From the NCBI GenBank assembly GCA_947167435.1, contig CAMVIC010000028.1, positions 1-11,845 on the forward strand: a DNA stretch of 11,845 nucleotides, given 5' to 3'. Under the pieces are notes generated by a model, which was not told the DNA's origin, did no database searches, and saw only the letters and a list, made by a program, of their open reading frames with translations. The stretch comes from an uncultured Clostridia bacterium. Its GTDB lineage: Bacteria > Bacillota_A > Clostridia > Oscillospirales > Oscillospiraceae. A program made the position numbers and the translations under genes. Shown here in pieces: positions 1-7,882 of the stretch; the first letter of the stretch is position 1; every line of letters starts with the position of its first letter.

Positions 1-992
1 GTGAATTCCAGCAGCTCCTCCACCATGGAGGTCAGCCGCTTGGCCTCGCCCAGGATGATGGTGATGCCCCGCTTGGTCTCCTCCGGGTCCGCGTCGCCCT
101 CCAGCAGGGTCTCCGCCCAGCCGGTGATGGCGGTCAGGGGCGTGCGGAGCTCATGGGACACCGAGGACACGAACTCGGACTGCATCCGCTCCGCCTGGCT
201 GATCTTGGTGGACATATCGTTGATGGTATCGGCCAGCTCGCCGATCTCGTCGTCAAATTTCTTCTGGATCCGGACCCCGTAGCTGCCGGCAGCGATGCGC
301 TTGGCAGTCTCGGTGATCTCGCCCACAGGCTCCAGCACGGAGCGGACGTACATCCGGTTGCTGGCGTAGACCAGCAGCAGCGCGCCCAGGGCAAAGCCCA
401 CGGGCAGCAGCAGGCCCACCAGGATAAAGCGATCCGCGTTGCGGGTGCTGGTGACACAGCGCAGCACCCCCACCACCTGGCCGTCCGCGTAGATCATGGG
501 CGTCGCCACCGACATGATCCGCTCGCCGGTGGAGGGGTTCTCCCCCACGAAGTAGACGTTGGTCTTGGTCTCCAGCGCCTTGATGACCTCGGAGGTGCGG
601 ACGGTCTCCTCGGCAAACAGGCCGTAGGAGGAAGCCAGCACCTCCCCCTTGCTGCCCACGAACTGCAGCTCCAGCCGATCCCGGCCGGCGTAGTTCTGCA
701 CCAGCTGAACGCAGGAGTCATAGCACTCGCTGTAATCCAGGTTCAGATAGTTCCGCAGGAAGGCCGCCGTGGTGCTGGCCTCCGCCTCCAGGCCGGAGCG
801 CATGGTGGAATAGGTGTAGGCGCCGTTCGCCACGGAAAAGGCGATGCCCAGCAGGATGACGATCACTGCCATCAAGCCCAGGATGCTGCGCAGCCAGCGC
901 TGGCGAATGCCGCTGGCAAAGCCCCGCTTTTTCCGTTTTTCTTCCCGAAGCGCCTGCTTCTGTTCCGGGTTTTTCAAGCTCAGGCACCCCAT
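1..992 (-). CDS. Membrane sensor histidine kinase (3' end beyond the window)
   Basis: Autophosphorylating sensor kinase, partner of the adjacent response regulator. Visible order from the N-terminus: a basic cytoplasmic start, a membrane segment near residues 36-55, an extracytoplasmic domain of about 130 residues (56-188) that could be a Cache/PAS-like sensor, a second membrane segment near 189-209, a HAMP linker (about 210-262), and the start of the HisKA dimerisation domain with the H-box VSHELRTPLTAI. The phosphorylated histidine is His280. The ATP-binding domain is outside the window. I chose the ATG at 992 because it overlaps the end of the regulator gene by 13 nt, as is usual for translationally coupled RR-HK pairs; a TTG at residue 6 is an alternative. 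The ligand cannot be told from sequence. Confidence 0.93.
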   Translation of the reverse strand, partial: MGCLSLKNPEQKQALREEKRKKRGFASGIRQRWLRSILGLMAVIVILLGIAFSVANGAYTYSTMRSGLEAEASTTAAFLRNYLNLDYSECYDSCVQLVQNYAGRDRLELQFVGSKGEVLASSYGLFAEETVRTSEVIKALETKTNVYFVGENPSTGERIMSVATPMIYADGQVVGVLRCVTSTRNADRFILVGLLLPVGFALGALLLVYASNRMYVRSVLEPVGEITETAKRIAAGSYGVRIQKKFDDEIGELADTINDMSTKISQAERMQSEFVSSVSHELRTPLTAITGWAETLLEGDADPEETKRGITIILGEAKRLTSMVEELLEF

Positions 993-1666
993 TTATAGCC
1001 GAAGCCCCAGACCGTGGTGATGAAGGTGGGGTTGGCGGTATCGTTCTCGATCTTGATCCGCAGGCGGCGAATGTTCACGTCCACGATCTTCAGCTCGCCG
1101 TCATAGTCCCGGCCCCACACAGAGGTGAGGATGTCCTCCCGGGAGAGAGCCCGGCCGGGATTCTGCATGAACAGCTTCATGATGGCGTATTCCACCTGGG
1201 TCAGCTTGATCCGCACGCCGTTCTTCTCCAGGGTGCGGTTGCGGGTGTTCAGGACAAAAATGCCCTGGCTCAGCACCTCGGCATCGGTGTTGGTCTCCCC
1301 GCCGATCCGGCGGAAAATGGCGTCGATGCGGGCCGTCAGCTCCGCAGGCGAGAAGGGCTTGGTGACGTAGTCGTCCGCGCCGGTCATAAGGCCGGTGACC
1401 TTGTCCATCTCCTGGGTGCGGGCGGTGAGCATGATGATGCCGATGACCTTGTTGGTAGCCCGGATGTTCCGGCAGACCTCAAAGCCGTCCATGTCGGGCA
1501 GCATGATGTCCAGAATGGCCACGCCGATGTCGGGATTCTCCCGCAGGCGCTCCAGCGCCTCCGCGCCGGTGCCGGCCTCGATGGCGTCATAGCCGGCCCG
1601 CCGCAGATTGATCACCACAAAGCTGCGAATATTGACCTCGTCTTCCAGAATCAAAACCTTTTTCAT
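980..1666 (-). CDS. OmpR/PhoB-family response regulator
   Basis: A 228-residue cytoplasmic transcription regulator that takes phosphate from the neighbouring kinase. The N-terminal receiver domain (about 1-118) has all expected residues: acidic pair Glu8/Asp9, phospho-acceptor Asp53 (in AILDIMLPDMDG), Thr81, Tyr100 and Lys103 (in the VTKPF motif). The C-terminal winged helix (about 130-228) has the family signature: LTQVEYAIMKLF, the VDVNIRRLRIKI recognition-helix region and TVWGFGYKW at the end. Length and layout are normal for the family. The gene begins 38 nt after the lipoprotein gene and overlaps the kinase gene, so the three probably form one transcript. The ribosome binding site is weak (GAAAGG about a dozen bases upstream, AGGAA touching the ATG). 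Target genes are unknown. Confidence 0.96.
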   Translation of the reverse strand: MKKVLILEDEVNIRSFVVINLRRAGYDAIEAGTGAEALERLRENPDIGVAILDIMLPDMDGFEVCRNIRATNKVIGIIMLTARTQEMDKVTGLMTGADDYVTKPFSPAELTARIDAIFRRIGGETNTDAEVLSQGIFVLNTRNRTLEKNGVRIKLTQVEYAIMKLFMQNPGRALSREDILTSVWGRDYDGELKIVDVNIRRLRIKIENDTANPTFITTVWGFGYKWGA

Positions 1667-1704
1667 TTCCTGTATTCCAACCTTTCGGGTAATTTGCGAT
1701 TATT

Positions 1705-3018
1705 TCACTCGTTCGGCAGCAGATCCACCGAGATAAAGCTGAACCGGGTGCGGAGGTCTTCCTCGCTGAGCTCCGCCGTCTGTCCCAGCTGGGCGGCGTA
1801 GTAGACCTCGCCTCGCTGCTCCAGCAGGAAGCGGCCCTCCTCCGTGCTGCGCGCCTTGGCCTGCTCACCGGTCAGAGCGTAGACCGTGACCAGTGGGGTC
1901 AGGCTGCCGTCCTCTCCCCGGAGGGAGAGCTCCGTCCCCGCGGGGCCGTCCCCGGCCCGGTGCTTGGTGACGGTGAGGTTCTGGCACCAGGTCTCGGGCA
2001 GGTAGAGGAACCAGCCCTCCGCGAAGTTGTGGTAGGTGCTCATTTTATCGGTACGGACGCCCTCGTCGCTGAGATTGTACCAGATGATCCGGTATTGGTT
2101 CTCCGAGCCGGCGTCCCCCTCCACAGCGGGCAGGGGCACGGTCTGGGGCAGCTCAACGATGCCGTCGTTGTCGATGTCCGTGGAGTAGACGTAGTAGTTG
2201 CGAACCGTCTGAACGCTCTGGCCGCTCTCCCGGTTCTGGGTGATGTTGGTGAACACGTTCTGATGCAGGGTAAACACGTCGGTGATGAGGTTGTTTTCGT
2301 CGTAGGCGCTGGCCACGAAGACGGCCGGGACGCCGGGGGCGATCTGCCCCGTCAGAATGCGCTTGACCGACTCCGCGCCGGTGGAAAGGCTGGCCTCGGC
2401 GTCCTTCTGCAGCTCGCCGTCGCCGAAGCGGTAGAACTCGGCGTAGGCCCGCAGGCCGTCGGCGTTGGCCCGCAGGACGAAGATATCGGAGCACTGATCC
2501 CCGTCCAGATCCAGCACCGTATAGGCGGTATAGCCGGAGCTCATCAGCTCCTGCGCCACCCCGCCCCGCATGGTGTAGACGCTGAGAAACTGCTGCACCT
2601 GCTCGCCGATGCGGCGGGAGACCAGCAGCTCCATCCCGGGCTCCCCGTCGATCTGGGCGTAGCGGACGGAATCAAAGGCCGTGCCGTCGCCCTCCAGGGT
2701 GCAGGCCAGGGTGTAGTGCTCCTCCTCCCTGCGGAGGATCAATACCTTCAGAGGCCGTTCCCCGTCCTTCTTGCAGAAAACGAGGATTTCCTCCTGCCCG
2801 TTCCCGTCCAGATCCACCTGCTGGATGATCTGGCGGTTCGGAGGAGAGACGGGTGCGCTGTAGCTGCCGTTTCCAAGTGCTGATTCGACAGCGTTTTGCA
2901 GCTCCCGATATTCCTGGGAGCGCTGGGGCAGGGCGTAGAGGGAATCGCTGTCGAAGGAATAGCAGCCCGTCAGCAGCAGGGCCAGCAGGAGTGACAGCAA
3001 GATTCGTTTATGTTTCAT
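1705..3018 (-). CDS. Lipoprotein with DxDxDG-type repeats, probably linked to the two-component system
   Basis: A 437-residue exported lipoprotein. It starts MKHKRILL, has a hydrophobic signal of about 14 residues and a clear lipobox LLTGC with lipidated Cys19, so the mature protein should sit on the outer face of the membrane. Four acidic loops resembling FG-GAP/VCBS calcium-binding repeats are visible: DLDGNGQEE (69-77), IDGEPGMEL (123-131), DLDGDQCSD (170-178) and DIDNDGIVE (281-289), each followed by a hydrophobic strand. This suggests a beta-propeller-like fold; calcium binding is inference. The reading frame is open upstream to 3129, but the signal peptide fixes the start near 3018. It is the first gene of the set with the regulator and kinase, so it may act as an accessory sensor. 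I cannot name the family. Confidence 0.85.
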   Translation of the reverse strand: MKHKRILLSLLLALLLTGCYSFDSDSLYALPQRSQEYRELQNAVESALGNGSYSAPVSPPNRQIIQQVDLDGNGQEEILVFCKKDGERPLKVLILRREEEHYTLACTLEGDGTAFDSVRYAQIDGEPGMELLVSRRIGEQVQQFLSVYTMRGGVAQELMSSGYTAYTVLDLDGDQCSDIFVLRANADGLRAYAEFYRFGDGELQKDAEASLSTGAESVKRILTGQIAPGVPAVFVASAYDENNLITDVFTLHQNVFTNITQNRESGQSVQTVRNYYVYSTDIDNDGIVELPQTVPLPAVEGDAGSENQYRIIWYNLSDEGVRTDKMSTYHNFAEGWFLYLPETWCQNLTVTKHRAGDGPAGTELSLRGEDGSLTPLVTVYALTGEQAKARSTEEGRFLLEQRGEVYYAAQLGQTAELSEEDLRTRFSFISVDLLPNE

Positions 3019-3037
3019 GTTGTTCTCGTTTCGGTTG

Positions 3038-3066
3038 ATTCTATACGAACGGATTGGCGCAGCCAA
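3038..3066 (-). promoter_or_regulatory. Possible sigma-A-type promoter for the lipoprotein/two-component operon
   Basis: Read on the minus strand, TTGGCT (-35-like, 3061-3066) is followed after exactly 17 bases by TAGAAT (-10-like, 3038-3043). Transcription would start near 3031, giving a very short leader before the ATG at 3018. It lies in the 52-nt gap after the nucleoside phosphorylase gene. Only four and five of six bases match the consensus, so this is tentative. Confidence 0.35.
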
Positions 3067-3070
3067 GGTA

Positions 3071-3871
3071 TCACATCCCCGCGATTGCAAGAAGAATGCG
3101 CGGAATAATCTGCTTCCGGGTGCGGTCATAGGCCGCTTTTTGTTCCTCGCTCCGAAGCAGCAGGGAATCCCCTGTGGCAGAATTATCCGAAACAGACATC
3201 AGCGCGATTGCAGGCTTTTCCATCAGATCTGCCATGCGGTAGAAGGAGCTGGTTTCCATCTCAATCAGGCGCACGCCGAAGCTCTTGATGAAGTCCATGT
3301 GGGCATACTCGCAGTAGATGGAATCCGTGCAGAATACCGGCTCCTGCCGCAGCATAAATCCCAAGTCCGCACTCAGCCGTACCACGCGCTCCACAAAGGC
3401 CGGGTCGTTGGGGAAAACCTTTCCATACGGCTTGTAGGCCAGAATGTCTTCCTCCAGGTAGCCGTTGGCCAGATTGCCCTCCACGCACCAGGCGGGCGTG
3501 CAGAGGTCTCCCAGGGAAATCTCCGGGGACAGGGCTCCCACCGCCCCGAGAAATACCAGCTTGTCAAAGTCCAGCACCGCGCACAGGGACAGCTCGTCAA
3601 TCAGACAGCATGCGCCGGGACTGCACTGAATCCAGCCAATCAGCCGATCCCCGTGCTTTACCTCATAGCCGGAATAGTAGCTGTGTGTGTCCCGTGTGCA
3701 GACGATCTCCACCTCGCAGTCCTTCATGATCTTGTCAGGCTTCCAGGCGGGGGCCACGACCAGCAGATCATAGTGCTTCTCCACGGAAAGGCCAAACTCA
3801 CTGAAGACCGCCCCGGCGTAATCCTCCGTCGATTTGTCCGCCCGGATCAGGTCAAGCATACGTTGTTTCAT
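3071..3871 (-). CDS. Nucleoside phosphorylase superfamily protein
   Basis: A 266-residue protein of the PNP/uridine phosphorylase (PNP_UDP_1) superfamily, which cleaves the glycosidic bond of purine or pyrimidine nucleosides with phosphate, or of methylthioadenosine-type nucleosides by hydrolysis. Family marks visible: a glycine-rich GAVGAL turn (109-114), the ribose-binding IEMETSSFY segment (Glu204, Glu206) and SVSDNS with candidate catalytic Asp229. The substrate cannot be fixed from this; the N-terminal ~40 residues look unlike the short trimeric PNPs. The start at 3871 is chosen because AAAGGA sits just upstream at good spacing. The frame stays open further upstream, but that extension would translate the palindromic repeat array and is not credible. 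The gene has its own probable promoter and leader, so it is likely transcribed apart from dnaE. Confidence 0.88.
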   Translation of the reverse strand: MKQRMLDLIRADKSTEDYAGAVFSEFGLSVEKHYDLLVVAPAWKPDKIMKDCEVEIVCTRDTHSYYSGYEVKHGDRLIGWIQCSPGACCLIDELSLCAVLDFDKLVFLGAVGALSPEISLGDLCTPAWCVEGNLANGYLEEDILAYKPYGKVFPNDPAFVERVVRLSADLGFMLRQEPVFCTDSIYCEYAHMDFIKSFGVRLIEMETSSFYRMADLMEKPAIALMSVSDNSATGDSLLLRSEEQKAAYDRTRKQIIPRILLAIAGM

Positions 3872-3891
3872 TGCAAGTTTCCTTTCTCTTT

Positions 3892-3905
3892 GTTCAGAGT
3901 TCAAA
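3892..3905. repeat. Two-unit 7-bp tandem repeat (GTTCAGA / GTTCAAA)
   Basis: On the plus strand GTTCAGA is followed directly by GTTCAAA, just upstream of the ribosome binding site of the nucleoside phosphorylase gene. Two imperfect units alone could be chance; it is listed because other spacers in the window also carry 7-bp-period repeats. Confidence 0.3.
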
Positions 3906-3940
3906 GCCTGTAGCACGGGCAATCTACCCGCCAAGCAGGC
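3906..3940 (-). promoter_or_regulatory. Stem-loop in the leader of the nucleoside phosphorylase gene
   Basis: The leader RNA can fold into a symmetric stem-loop. The outer stem is GCCTG/CAGGC (5 bp), then a 5x5 internal loop, an inner stem CGGG/CCCG (4 bp) and a 7-base terminal loop. It ends 35 nt before the start codon, between the predicted promoter and the ribosome binding site. I do not recognise it as a known riboswitch class, and there is no U-tract making it a terminator. It could be a regulatory leader or an old palindrome remnant. Confidence 0.3.
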
Positions 3941-3979
3941 AGACAGATAACCATCTAAACCCATAATTTCACAAACTAC

Positions 3980-3988
3980 ATTATAACA
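3980..3988 (-). promoter_or_regulatory. Extended -10 promoter upstream of the nucleoside phosphorylase gene
   Basis: The minus strand reads TGTTATAAT: a perfect TATAAT (3980-3985) with the TG of an extended -10. It sits in an AT-rich island (about 3960-4035) inside otherwise GC-rich DNA. No good -35 is seen at 16-18 bases, which extended -10 promoters tolerate. Transcription would start near 3973, giving a leader of about 100 nt before the ATG at 3871. Confidence 0.6.
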
Positions 3989-4045
3989 CAATTCTGTAAA
4001 AAAGTGTAGCGGTTTTTCAAAAATAATTACAAATTTTGCAGGGCT

Positions 4046-4260
4046 GTCCCGTGGCGCACCGGTGTGCGCCGCTACGGGCGGGTGCGTGCGGGGGAAAGGC
4101 GGGCTAATAGCCCGCGCTACAGTAGGGTGCGTCCCGTGGCGCACAATGTGCGCCGCTACGGGCGGGTGCGTGCGGGGGAAAGGCGGGCTAATAGCCCGCG
4201 CTACAGTAGGGTGCGTCCCGTGGCGCACCGGTGTGCGCCGCTACGGAGCTCTGCCCCTAC
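4046..4260. repeat. Tandem array of palindrome pairs (2.5 copies, period 85/84 bp)
   Basis: Units begin with GTCCCGTGGCGCAC at 4046, 4131 and 4215; the third is cut short near 4245 and followed by GAGCTCTGCCCCTAC. Each full unit holds palindrome A (GGCGCAC-CGG-TGTGCGCC, flanked by CCCGT/ACGGG that extend the stem) and palindrome B (GCGGGCTA-A-TAGCCCGC), followed by CTACAGTAG. The full copies are nearly identical; the visible change is CGG versus AA at the centre of palindrome A. The array fills most of the 385-nt gap between dnaE and the nucleoside phosphorylase, and its right edge (GTAGGGGC on the minus strand) overlaps the dnaE stop codon. It can be read through on both strands, but the peptides are just repeats. 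No U-tract, so not a normal terminator. Confidence 0.92.
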
Positions 4261-7200
4261 TTTTCTACCACGGCGGGCTCGCCTAACAGCTCTCGCAGCT
4301 CCTCCAGCATGACGGCCTCGGGGGTGCATTGGGTGCCCCGGCGGACGCCGGTATCGGCAAAGTAGAGCACCGTGGGGGTGGCGCCGGGGAACATATTCAG
4401 AACGGCACGGGCCTTCCGGTATTCCAGGCTGTCCTCCGAGGGCAGCTTCAGGTAGAGCTTTTGGCAGGAGGAAACCCGGTTCAGGGTCCGGGACGGCGCG
4501 CCGCCATGCTTGACGTAGCTCTCCAGGGTCATCACGCTGTTTGCCATCAGCTGGGCGGGCTTGTCGTCCCGCAGGGAGACCCGGCCCTCCACGGCCACGG
4601 CTTCCCCCTCCCGCAGCAGCTCCTCAAAGCGGTTCAGCACTGCGGAGAACACCAAAATCTCCACGGAGGCGGTGTCGTCCTCCAGGGTCACGTAGGCCAT
4701 CAGACTGTTGTTGCGGGTGGTCTTGGAGACAAAGCTCTGGACGACGCCGCAGACTGTGACCACCTCGCCGTCCCGGAGCTGGGCGTCCTCCCCCGTGATC
4801 CGGCGGATGGGCAGAGCCTTCGTCCGGCGCAGGGCCTGCCGGTACTGATCCATGGGGTGGCCGGAGATATACAGGCCGGTGGTCTGCTTCTCCCCGCTGA
4901 GCAGCTCAAAGAGCTCCAGCTCCGGGAGAGTCGGCACCGGGAAGCTCATATCCGTCTCCCGGTCGTCCATGCTTTCAAACAGCCCCATCTGGCCCGAGAG
5001 ATTCCGGCGGCTCTGGTTGGCCAGCCAGCCCATCATGGGCTCGTAGACCGCCAGCAGCTGGCTCCGGCGCAGGCCGAAGCAGTCCATGGCCCCGCAGCGG
5101 ATCAGATTCTCCACGGCCCGCTTGTTCAGCTCCGTGTCTCCCATGCGCCTGCAGAAGTCCTCCAGGCCAGTGAAGGGGCCGCCGCTCTCCCGCTCGGCCA
5201 CCATCTTGCGGATCAGCCCCCGGCCCACGTTCTTCACCGCCCCCAGGCCGAAGCGGATGCTGTCGCCCTCCACGGTGAAGGCGTCCTCGGAGCGGTTCAC
5301 GTCCGGAGGAGCCAGGGGGATGCCCATGTCCCTGCAGTCGGCGATATAGCCCGCCACCTTCTCGGTGTCGGAGAGCATGGAGGTCATCAAGGCCGCCATA
5401 TACTGCCGGGGATAATGGCATTTGAGCCAGGCGGTGTCGTAGCTGACCTTGGCGTAGCAAACCGCGTGGGCCTTGTTAAAGGCGTAGTTTGCGAAGTCCA
5501 GTATCTCGTCGTAGATCTGCTGGGCGGCCGCCTCGCTGACGCCGTTGGCCACTGCGCCGGGGATGCCCCGGCCGGGGTCGCCGTAGACGAAGGCCTGGCG
5601 CTCCTGGACGATGACGTTCTGCTTCTTCTTGGAAATGGCCCGGCGCATATTGTCCGCCTGGCCCAGGGTATAGCCGCCCAGCTTCCGGAAGATCTCGATC
5701 ACCTGCTCCTGGTAGACGATGCAGCCGTAGGTGACGTTCAGAATGGGCTGCAGCTGAGGGGTGATGTAGGAGATGGTCTCCGGGTGGTGCTTGGACTGGA
5801 TGAACTTGGGAATGGATTCCATGGGGCCCGGACGGTAGAGGGCCACGATGGCGGTCATATCTTCAATGGACTGGGGCTTCATCTGGACGCAGACCCCGGT
5901 GATGCCGGTGGATTCCAGCTGGAAGACGCCGGAGGTCTTGCCCTCCCCCAGCATGGCGAAGGTCTCGGGGTCATCGTCGGGGACGTTCTTCATGGAGAAG
6001 CCCGGCTCGATCCGCCGGATCTGCTTCTCCGCGTCGTCGATGACGGTAAGGTTCCGCAGGCCCAGGAAGTCCATTTTCAGCAGGCCCAGCTCCTCGATGG
6101 TGGTCATGGTGAACTGGGTGACGATGGTATCCTCGTTCCGGGCCAGGGGCACGTAGTCGGAGACCGGCCGGGCGGTGATCACCACGCCGGCGGCATGGGT
6201 GGAGGTGTTCCGGGGCATCCCCTCGATGTCCCGGGCGGTGTCGATGAGCTGCTTCACCCGGGGATCCTCGTCGTACATCTTTTTCAGCTTTGGATTCTTG
6301 GTGAGGGCCAGCTCCAGGGTCATGTGCAGCTCATTGGGGATATTCTTGGCCACCACGTCCGCCTCGGCGTAGCTCATGTTCAGAGCCCGGGCCACGTCCC
6401 GGATGGCGCCCCGGGCGGCCATGGTGCCGAAGGTGACGATCTGGGCCACCCGATCCTTGCCGTATTTGCGGGTGACGTAGTCGATGACCTCTCCCCGGCG
6501 CTCCTGGCAGAAATCGGTATCGAAGTCGGGCATGGAGACCCGCTCCGGGTTCAGAAAGCGCTCAAAGATCAGGGTGTACTGCATGGGGTCGATCTCGGTG
6601 ATGTGCATACAGTAGGCCGCGATGGAGCCCGCGCCGGAGCCTCTGCCGGGGCCCACGGGGATCCCCTGCTCCTTGGCCCAGCGGATGAAGTCCGCCACGA
6701 TCAGGAAGTAGTCCACGTAGCCCATGCGCTCGATGACGCCCATTTCGTAGTCCAGTCTCTCCCGGTAGGCGGCGATCTTCTTCTCGTCCGTAGGGACGGC
6801 ACTCTGCCGTCCGCCGTAACGCTCCTCGAAGCCGTCCCGGCACATTTTACGGAAATAGCTCAGAGAGTCCGATCCGTCCGGGGCCTCGAAGGCGGGCAGA
6901 TGGTAGTGGCCGAACTCGAATTCCACGTTGCAGCGCTCCGCGATGCGGACCGTGTTGGCAAAGGCCTCCTCCAGCTGGGGAAAGAGCTGCCGCAGCTCGT
7001 CCTCGGACTTCACGTAGAACTCGTCGCTCTCAAAGCGCATCCGGTTGGGGTCGTCCACGGTCTTGCCCATCTGGATGCACATCAGCACGTCCTGGGTGGC
7101 CGCGTCCTCCCGGCGCAGGTAGTGGGCGTCGTTGGTGACCACCAGGGGCAGCTCCAGCTCCCGGGCCAGGCGCAGCAGCATGGGGTTGACCTTGGCCTGC

Positions 7201-7742
7201 TCCGGGATGCCGTGGTTTTGCAGCTCCAGGTAGAAATTCTCCGGCCCGAAGATCTCGCTGTATTCCAAAGCCAGCGCCTTGGCGCCGTCATAGTCGTCGA
7301 TTTTCAGCCTGCGGGGAATGGCCCCCGCCAAGCAGGCGGACAGGGCGATCAGCCCCTCGCTGTGCTGCCGCAGCAGCTCCATGTCGATCCTGGGACGGCC
7401 GTAGAAGCCCTCTAAGAAGCCCTTGGACACCAGGTAGCTCAGATTGCGGTAGCCGGTCTCATTCTGGCAGAGCAGCACCAGGTGGGCGTTCTCGTTGTCG
7501 ATGCCGTGGACCTTGTCGAAGCGGGTGCGGGGGGCCACATAGACCTCGCAGCCGATGATGGGCTTGACCCCGGCGGCCTTGGCGGCCTTGTAGAAGTCGA
7601 TGACGCCGTACATGACCCCGTGATCCGTGATGGCCACGGCGTCCTGCCCCAGCTCCTTCACCCGATCCATCAGCCGCCCGATCCGGCAGGCCCCGTCCAG
7701 GAGGCTGTATTCGGTATGTAGATGGAGATGTACGAAGGACAT
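4257..7742 (-). CDS. dnaE: DNA polymerase III alpha subunit (DnaE)
   Basis: A 1161-residue C-family DNA polymerase acting in chromosome replication. Order of domains: N-terminal PHP domain starting FVHLHLHTEYSLLDG with the metal-binding H-x-H histidines, which look intact; polymerase core with the catalytic pair Asp406/Asp408 in PDFDTD and the third acid Asp558 in KMDFLGL; a helix-hairpin-helix region near residue 880; and a C-terminal OB-fold near 985-1065 (VCGVVQSFVSK onward). Length is normal for DnaE. A strong AAGGAG lies 7 bases before the ATG at 7742. Many Firmicutes also carry PolC, so this may be either the sole or the partner polymerase. It follows whiA by 140 nt. Its TAG stop lies within the edge of the downstream repeat array. 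Confidence 0.98.
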   Translation of the reverse strand: MSFVHLHLHTEYSLLDGACRIGRLMDRVKELGQDAVAITDHGVMYGVIDFYKAAKAAGVKPIIGCEVYVAPRTRFDKVHGIDNENAHLVLLCQNETGYRNLSYLVSKGFLEGFYGRPRIDMELLRQHSEGLIALSACLAGAIPRRLKIDDYDGAKALALEYSEIFGPENFYLELQNHGIPEQAKVNPMLLRLARELELPLVVTNDAHYLRREDAATQDVLMCIQMGKTVDDPNRMRFESDEFYVKSEDELRQLFPQLEEAFANTVRIAERCNVEFEFGHYHLPAFEAPDGSDSLSYFRKMCRDGFEERYGGRQSAVPTDEKKIAAYRERLDYEMGVIERMGYVDYFLIVADFIRWAKEQGIPVGPGRGSGAGSIAAYCMHITEIDPMQYTLIFERFLNPERVSMPDFDTDFCQERRGEVIDYVTRKYGKDRVAQIVTFGTMAARGAIRDVARALNMSYAEADVVAKNIPNELHMTLELALTKNPKLKKMYDEDPRVKQLIDTARDIEGMPRNTSTHAAGVVITARPVSDYVPLARNEDTIVTQFTMTTIEELGLLKMDFLGLRNLTVIDDAEKQIRRIEPGFSMKNVPDDDPETFAMLGEGKTSGVFQLESTGITGVCVQMKPQSIEDMTAIVALYRPGPMESIPKFIQSKHHPETISYITPQLQPILNVTYGCIVYQEQVIEIFRKLGGYTLGQADNMRRAISKKKQNVIVQERQAFVYGDPGRGIPGAVANGVSEAAAQQIYDEILDFANYAFNKAHAVCYAKVSYDTAWLKCHYPRQYMAALMTSMLSDTEKVAGYIADCRDMGIPLAPPDVNRSEDAFTVEGDSIRFGLGAVKNVGRGLIRKMVAERESGGPFTGLEDFCRRMGDTELNKRAVENLIRCGAMDCFGLRRSQLLAVYEPMMGWLANQSRRNLSGQMGLFESMDDRETDMSFPVPTLPELELFELLSGEKQTTGLYISGHPMDQYRQALRRTKALPIRRITGEDAQLRDGEVVTVCGVVQSFVSKTTRNNSLMAYVTLEDDTASVEILVFSAVLNRFEELLREGEAVAVEGRVSLRDDKPAQLMANSVMTLESYVKHGGAPSRTLNRVSSCQKLYLKLPSEDSLEYRKARAVLNMFPGATPTVLYFADTGVRRGTQCTPEAVMLEELRELLGEPAVVEK

Positions 7743-7761
7743 TTGTTTCTCCTTTCAAAAC

Positions 7762-7866
7762 GAAAAACGCAAAATGAAGAACAAAAAACTGCGGTGGTTC
7801 TCAATTCTGCGAATTGAGAACCATATTCAAATAATCGCGAAGCGATACCTTAGTTTTGCGTTTTTC
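7762..7866. repeat. Large nested inverted repeat between whiA and dnaE
   Basis: The 140-nt spacer holds a 13-bp perfect inverted repeat (GAAAAACGCAAAA at 7762-7774, TTTTGCGTTTTTC at 7854-7866) enclosing two hairpins: GGTTCTCAATT-CTGCG-AATTGAGAACC (7795-7821, 11-bp stem) and ATCGC-GAA-GCGAT (7834-7846). It is markedly AT-rich compared with both genes. In the direction of transcription the 11-bp stem is followed after seven bases by a run of six T, so it might act as an inefficient terminator or attenuator between whiA and dnaE. It could also be a small non-autonomous mobile element. No open reading frame of interest is inside. Confidence 0.75.
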
Positions 7867-7882
7867 CTTTTTCGTTTTTCGT

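Noticed and set aside
153..998. A 281-codon plus-strand frame opposite the histidine kinase, and a similar 307-codon one opposite the lipoprotein (1960-2883).
   Set aside because: Same kind of antisense shadow; the minus-strand proteins have real domains and start signals.
3872..4228. An N-terminal extension of the nucleoside phosphorylase through the repeat array.
   Set aside because: The extension would translate the palindromes, while a good Shine-Dalgarno and promoter support the start at 3871.
4046..4260. CRISPR array or a repeat-encoded peptide.
   Set aside because: The units repeat along their whole length with no unique spacers, and the translated peptides only reflect the repeat. 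There is no cas gene.
4329..7415. A plus-strand open frame of about 1000 codons opposite dnaE.
   Set aside because: It is antisense to a clear DnaE, has His/Gly/Val/Leu-rich low-information composition, and no recognised motif. Long antisense frames are expected opposite GC-rich genes.
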